From positions 7,173,501 through 7,237,500 of the forward strand of contig NC_052028.1 of assembly GCF_015832195.1 (NCBI RefSeq): a stretch of DNA of 64,000 nucleotides, in the 5' to 3' direction. Position numbers and translations under genes: made by a program. Shown here one piece after another: positions 57,801 through 64,000 of this stretch. How positions within the stretch are numbered: position 1 is the first letter of the stretch; each line of letters starts with the position of its first letter. The notes under the pieces are model-generated. The model saw only the letters and a program-made list of their open reading frames with translations, had not been told where the DNA came from and searched no databases. This stretch comes from Motacilla alba alba. Taxonomy: Eukaryota; Chordata; Aves; Passeriformes; Motacillidae.

Positions 57801-60800
57801 ATTAAATATATTTTCCCCACAGCTAGCAGAAAAATGCATGTCTCACAGCTACACTGACAGCTGGGTAGTTGAAACAAGAGGGCGAAATGGAAGATGAAGT
57901 TATTCTGGAAATTTTGATTTTTTTTTTAAAAATAGGAAAACTCACAGTCAGAGAGGAGCACAGTGGCACCACTGTGAGGCAGGCAAACACTCGAGCCCAG
58001 CAGAAGCTCTCAGGTTCAGCCGTGCTGGCTGTGCTGCAGGGCAGAGCTGGAATTTCAGTCCAGACCATGGGCCATGTGCTCTGCAAAGCCAGAGTGACCC
58101 GCAGGGGAGTTGTGCTCACTGGGCAGGTCTGCCTCGAGCACGCCCTGCAGCACCTCCAGAGCAGCCTCACGCTGTGAAAACCTCTGGCTGGTGTCATGAA
58201 CCCAGAGCTTGATCTGTAAAACCCAAACATTCAGTCCTCTCCATTTAAAAATTACCCATTTGTTTGATTTCACCCTTTTCCCACTCAACCCAGCACAAGC
58301 AACCTCATTTACTCTCCACAGCAATTCCAGTTCCTGTAGGAGCTGCCTGGGTGCTGGGCTGTGGGGAGCTCTCAGCTAGGGTTACCTCACACCAAAAACA
58401 ATCCCACCCTTTCTGCACTGAGCAGGTCTCCTTCCATCACTCCCTTTCTCAGCAGAGCAGCTCTGCCACACATCCACAAGAAAGTCTTTACTCTGGTGCC
58501 TAGGTACAGGGCAAACACTGCCCATATCCTAACTTTAAATATTGTAAATCCCTCTCAGTACAGCTCATATGCAAGTTTGCAGGCAGAGTGCTCACACACA
58601 GATCTTTCTGTGCTCTATAAAGATCATGTTTGCCCACGAAAAACCCAAGGTCGAAGTTTCAGCTCAGGCTTAAAGAAAAGCCTCACCTAAGCTTTGCTCT
58701 TGAGCTCTGCCAGCATCAAGCAGCTCCCATTAGACACAGACACCGGTGTCAAGCACGCCCTGCTCCCAGGCTCCCCTCGTATCAGTGAAGCCCACAGGCA
58801 ATGCCAGATGAGGAACTGTAGATATTCCCTCCCCTGAACCCTTCAGGATGAAAAATGGAACAGGTCCATAACACCTTTGGCCCAGCAAATACACAGACAC
58901 TTTCATTATTTCCACACCACAGAGAAAAATAAAAATTTAATAATCTGGAATGGATAATTCTTATATTAAAAAAAAAAAAATCATGATGAATCAGATCAGC
59001 CCAAACACATATTTTGGGTTGTCCAGAAACAAGTGCATTTGTTCCAAAAATGCTTTCTGGAACTTCCAGTTATTTTCTGGCTGCTTTTTAATTTTAAGAG
59101 ATAGTTACATTTCTATTGCCAATGTCTATTCCACAAATAACAAATATTCAGTTTCTTCTGCTGTAGAATTATCTCACTCTGCTTATCTTGAGGTTCAATT
59201 CTCTTGTTTCCATTTTAATCACATTTTCCAACACAGTACTTTATGCAACAAACCATTTTCCTTCATGGAAGATAAAAATGCTTGCATATTCCTTTTCATT
59301 TTTTAAATTAAATGAATATTATTTTTTGACCTAGAATTTACGATTTTTTCTGCATTTTTTCACTAAATTGGAAAAAGAATACATGGCAAAATACACACTA
59401 AGCATAAATCACTAAGAAAAACAGCATTTACACTATCAGCCATCTATATACATTACAGCTAGTAAAAACACTAGTATCAAAAGTGCATAATGAAAAGTTA
59501 TTTCCTATTTTTAAAAAGTTCTGGCTAACAGCAATAATAAAGACTTCTAATACTAAGTATTATTTTTAGTAATCACTACACCATTTACTTACAGGGTAGT
59601 TACAGTACAGTATAGTTTCATTTATACTCAGCCATAATATGTCACAGCCCTGGAGACAATTTCAGCAAGCTTTATGCATTGAAAAATAGAAACTTTTATG
59701 GGCTCCATGTTCTGGCTTTTTTTATATATGCTTTCAGATGGCACTTAGTAACAGCTGTACTAACAGTGCCCAGATGTAAGGAATTGGAAAGCCAATTTTC
59801 AGTGTGCTAACAAGGGCAATGAGAACTGAGACGTTAAAAGCCCTTGCAACTGCTCAACCTCTACCTATTCTTTCTAATTTCAGCAATAAAATTTTACTGT
59901 AAACAAACAAGAAGTTTCACACCAGCTGACTGAGGACAAAGGAAAAGTCCTAACTCTTCAAATACAGGGCTGTCCCAAACCCAGTGACTCTTCTTTCCTT
60001 GGTCAGGATATCTGATAACCATGCCCAGGGCAGACGCTGGAGGTGACAGATGTACTGTCTCCAGCAGGGTGGGAACTGCTCAGCTGAATTAATTCCTGAT
60101 AAATGGAGTGGAACACAGCAAGCTCAAAATGACTGGTCAATCAGAATGTTTCAGAAATAATCTAAACACCCAAAATAGGAAGATATAAAAAACAACAAAC
60201 AGGAGAGAGTGGATGACCATTTCTTATCCCTTCTCAATTTACATATTTTTAATAATTCAAGAGTACTGGCAATGTTTCTTCTGCTGAAAGTGCACAGGTA
60301 CTGACAGTATTTGTCACTACATAACTACTAGACTATATTACTAATAGAAAAACGGTTACATTCTCGGCAAGCAATTAAAAACAAACAGGCAAACATCAAT
60401 TAACCACATTTTTGTAACCCTCCCATTATTTAAAAAAAGTAATGTCATCATCACCTAACAAGGAATTTACCTGGAGAAGCACAATGTAATAAACAACTGT
60501 AAAGCTAGTAATCCATTAGAAGCTAGAGATTTCTTCAAACAGGTTTTTTATATAAACACTTAAAATACAATAAGGTGCTGTATTTATATTGTAATTACAC
60601 TGTAGCTATTGAAAATAAAATATTCTAAAGATCAAACAGCCCTTCAATACATGCGTGGTTTGTGCCAATACTAATGCACTGAAATAAACGAGTGCAATAT
60701 CAGAATAACGGAACAGCTCAGCAGTGGAACTGCCCTGTCAGCTCAGAGGCACCTGCCAGCCTGAGAGCAATGAGCTGAGCCCTCGAGAAGGCACCCGAGC

Positions 60801-63449
60801 CCTGCTCCATTGCCCTGGGATGGCTCAGCCCAGGGGCTGTGAGCTCTGCTGCCAGACCCCAAACCAGGCCATGACCCATTGTGTTTAGAACATGAAAAAC
60901 CGAGAGCTGGTTTCTAGAAGCTTCCAGAGACTGCCTGCAGGTACAGATGGCTCCTTTTGGGGCACGAGAAATGGTCCAAGATTTTTGTTTCATTAGCAAA
61001 CGCTAAGGAATGCTCCCTACAGCCAGTCTGTGGGCACCTGCTGCTTTCCTCTGGGGTACACTCACCTCCTAATCAAAATTTTACATCTTGCTCTCCTTGA
61101 ACTCATCAGATCTCATTTTAAAGAAAATAATTTAGGTATTATTTAGCTTCAACATAATCACATCCAAATATTTAGGCAAGTATGTTGTCTACAACTAATG
61201 ATTCCATGAATTAAGATTCCATGAACTTAAGATCACTAGAATTGCCAACAAGGACCTGAATACCCGGTGTATATTAAAGGTTTAAATCAATTTTTTCAGG
61301 CTTCTCCTTGATGAATCCCCCAAGACCATCCCAGGTAGTCACTGATATATTTGAAACCTCTGTCTTGCAAAAGAGGCCCCCCTGGAACCCCGGGCCCTTG
61401 TCCTGCTATGCTGGTGATCCTCAAACTCCCTCTCCCAAAGAACTCCAGGCCCTGCTTACCCAACCACTGTTTAAAGAACTGTGAAGCTCTGTCCCCAAAG
61501 CACATTTAGATGGAGTCCAGGTATTTGAAAAGCTGCAGAAGAGAGAGCAGCTGGATTTGCTCATGAAATTACGGAATAGATTCAACAATGATAAAATCTA
61601 TTTCAATCATGAAAACTGGTGTTCATCCTCTCTTTTGAGAAAAGATGGATAATGTGTTCATTTTGACTGATAAAAAGACATTTTAAAATGACCAGAAAAA
61701 TTTATCATCAAAATAATTCACATTTTAATCACCATTTCCCACAAAAAAAAATTCATTTCAACATTTTCCCAGATGAAGATGAAATACAACCAAACTATGG
61801 CAATTAGTATTTTTAATCCACTAGCCAAAAGAAAGAAATCATCAGAAAAATGTCATTTGGCTAAATCTGGAATAATTTTTTTAACTATTTTCTAAAAGTA
61901 AAATACATACATTTGAGATACATTACATAATATATTTTGGCCTAAAACAAAAAAAAAATTATTTCTTTTTCCATTATTATTTTTGCATGTGACCAACTAA
62001 AATGCAAACAGGTTTTTTTTAAAGAAAAAAATTAAAATTTAATTCTCAAAATATTTAAATAAATTGACTTTTTGCTTACTTACCCAAGACTATTTGCTGC
62101 ACTCAGGTGAGCTTTGTAAATAATTTCAGTTCAGTCAAAGCTGCATTTTTCAGTAAGCAAAGTAATCAGAAAAATGAAAGAGTTACTGCCTGTCTCTAAT
62201 CACGCTAGTGGAGGGAGGGGAGCTGCCTTATCCTGCAAACTCCAGAAACCCTTCCCTGCACCAACCCAACAGGGAATTTGTTGGAAATTCCACCACAGGA
62301 GAGCAGAGATTTCTCCATCCCTTTTTTCCATGCTGCAAAGCAAATTTGGGTGCTTTGATAGATAAGCTAGAAGCACATACAAAAAATAAAAATAAACCAT
62401 TTCAAAATAGTAAAGACTTGATGTGGAAGAAAACCAGGGACAGCAAGTTGAATTCTTCTGTTACAACCAAACATTGTAGTTTCTAAATCAGTAGCATTTG
62501 ATGAAAAGAAAAAAATACATACATCAATTAACTCACATCCTCTCCCTGTTTAAATAGTTGTTATTTAAGTGGGTTAAGATACAGATTTAAAAGAAAAAAA
62601 TGAACATATATAAATCATAATCAAGGAAAATACTAACACACATAATGATACCACCACCCCTTATTTCTGAATTCCATTTGATTTGGCATAAAGTCACAAC
62701 AGCATTAGAAGGACAAGAGAAAAAATTCCTGCGTGGTAAAGAGAAGCACTAGAAAATGTGCAGATTCCCTGACACAACAGTATTTAAAAGTCATGTGAAA
62801 TTTCTCATCACTTTAGCATAAATATAACTCAAAATTACTTCAAAGACTTGATATTATGTTGCATTTACAGAATGTAAACCCATCAAAGCCGACAGAACTA
62901 TCCTGGTTCAAAACTGGAGGAATTGAGGAAGAAGTTGACATTTTGATTCAATCTTTAATGTGCAAATTACCTTTCACATATACAAAGTGTACTGGCACTC
63001 AGGCAGAAGACAAACATGTAATAAATCAGCTTACATTTTTTTTCGGCTCTTACTCACAGTGGAATCCCCAAAATTCATTTTATTTTATCTTTTTCCCACT
63101 CTTCAGCTTTTTCTCTTCCATTTTCTTTCCTCCTCTTCAATCAGCACAGGTTGGCATTTCTCGTTTTCTATTCTACACTTTGCTGTCTACAATGGAAAGG
63201 CGGACAGACGGACAAACAGCAGGGACAGAGTCACTGCCAGCCCAAGGTAACCTCCCCGGACTCCCACACTCTGCAGGATCTGATGCTCTCTCAAAAACAT
63301 TTTAACTTTATAAAGGGAAGGGAATCAAAACTCATTTGCATATGGGTTCATTCCATCTCTTCAGCTCACATGTTTATAGCTCTGGAAAGTCCCTTTCTGA
63401 TTCCCTGGCTGATAAGGAGTCAGGAAGGTAACACGGCCCAGCAGAGGTG
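57801..63449. other. Intergenic or host-RNA intron; no gene recognised
   Basis: AT-rich DNA (especially 58900-60700 and 61600-62200). The GC-richer patch at 57940-58190 is open on both strands but shows no known protein. Confidence 0.5.
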
Positions 63450-63720
63450 AGACTGTTTTGCTGACCTTGCAAGAGGGGCATGCTGAAGCGCTCCATTCAC
63501 CGTGCTGGGAGGGCTCAGCTGGGAGATCTGGGTGCTGTTTATCCTTTAGATTTCAAGGCTCAGAGCATGCAAGCAGAGTTGAAGGCTCAAGTCAGAGAAA
63601 CCCCCACTCTTGCGCAGGAGGAAGCTCTGGTCAGGGCTCGATACTTCGGCTTCCTGTCTGTACACTACGCGGTCTCATCTGGGGAAATCCTGAAAACATT
63701 ATCAGATGCCTGATAAGCTC
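63450..63720 (-). promoter_or_regulatory. Possible upstream regulatory or first-exon region of the miR-146a host RNA
   Basis: A short GC-richer stretch with several CpG and a kB-like site (ggggaaatcc at 63681-63690, one mismatch to GGGRNWYYCC when shifted by one base). It lies 9 kb upstream of miR-146a on its strand. Placement is speculative; the true promoter may be beyond 64000. Confidence 0.2.
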
Positions 63721-64000
63721 TTTAGCTTTCAAGTACATTGTGATTCAGTTTCGGTCAAAACCTCATTTGAATACAGTTTTAAAGTCTAAATAAAAAGTGA
63801 GACTCTAAAGGAGAAGACATTAGACATGCAGCCTAACATCTGTGCATCCAAAACAATGTGGCTGATGTTTGATACCAGCATAAACAAATCTGCATTTCCA
63901 TATCTGCACCAAGATGGTCAGAGCGTGTGTTCAGCTTATTAAAAAGGAGTGGAATGAGCTGTCTGGTTAATTAACACTTTTATTTATCCACAAACACAGC
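63721..64000. other. Window end, no feature seen
   Basis: AT-rich DNA without recognisable elements. Confidence 0.5.

Noticed and set aside
57869..58177. 102-codon plus and 135-codon minus frames
   Set aside because: Mutually overlapping, no domain, and only local GC enrichment.

Overview
The window comes from a vertebrate nuclear genome, almost certainly a bird and probably a songbird. It is AT-rich, CpG-poor, repeat-poor DNA with large introns. The recognisable interspersed repeats are three CR1 LINE fragments of avian type and one solo retroviral LTR. Two conserved genes fix the locus: the 3' part of ATP10B on the + strand and microRNA miR-146a on the - strand. From established knowledge, these two are neighbours on human 5q33-q34, so the window is the avian counterpart of that interval.

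Positions 1-19250 carry the last 15 coding exons of ATP10B, a class-5 P4-ATPase (late endosomal/lysosomal lipid flippase). All 14 internal introns are GT-AG and all junctions keep frame. Together the exons encode 1087 residues, from transmembrane helix 4 through the catalytic P and N domains and TM5-TM10 to the cytosolic C-terminus and stop. The N-terminal part (about 370 residues in the human protein) lies upstream of base 1. No disabling lesion is visible.

Positions 19251-54592 contain no protein gene I can support. The first 1-3 kb may be ATP10B 3' UTR. The rest holds a 52-bp AT-rich palindrome (28872-28923), a 405-bp solo LTR with a 5-bp target-site duplication (32859-33263), a 16-bp-unit minisatellite (about 36541-36925), an AT-rich block resembling a conserved non-coding element (about 38640-39190), two abutting minus-strand CR1 fragments (45283-46650), an isolated CpG-dense patch with a perfect kB motif (46775-47073) and a plus-strand CR1 3' end (49838-49985).

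The pre-miR-146a hairpin lies on the - strand at about 54576-54676, tail-to-tail with ATP10B and about 35 kb from its stop codon. A good minus-strand splice acceptor about 80 nt upstream of the hairpin suggests it sits near the start of a host lncRNA exon. Positions 54760-64000 would then be the upstream (intron/promoter side) region of that transcript. No coding gene is supported there.
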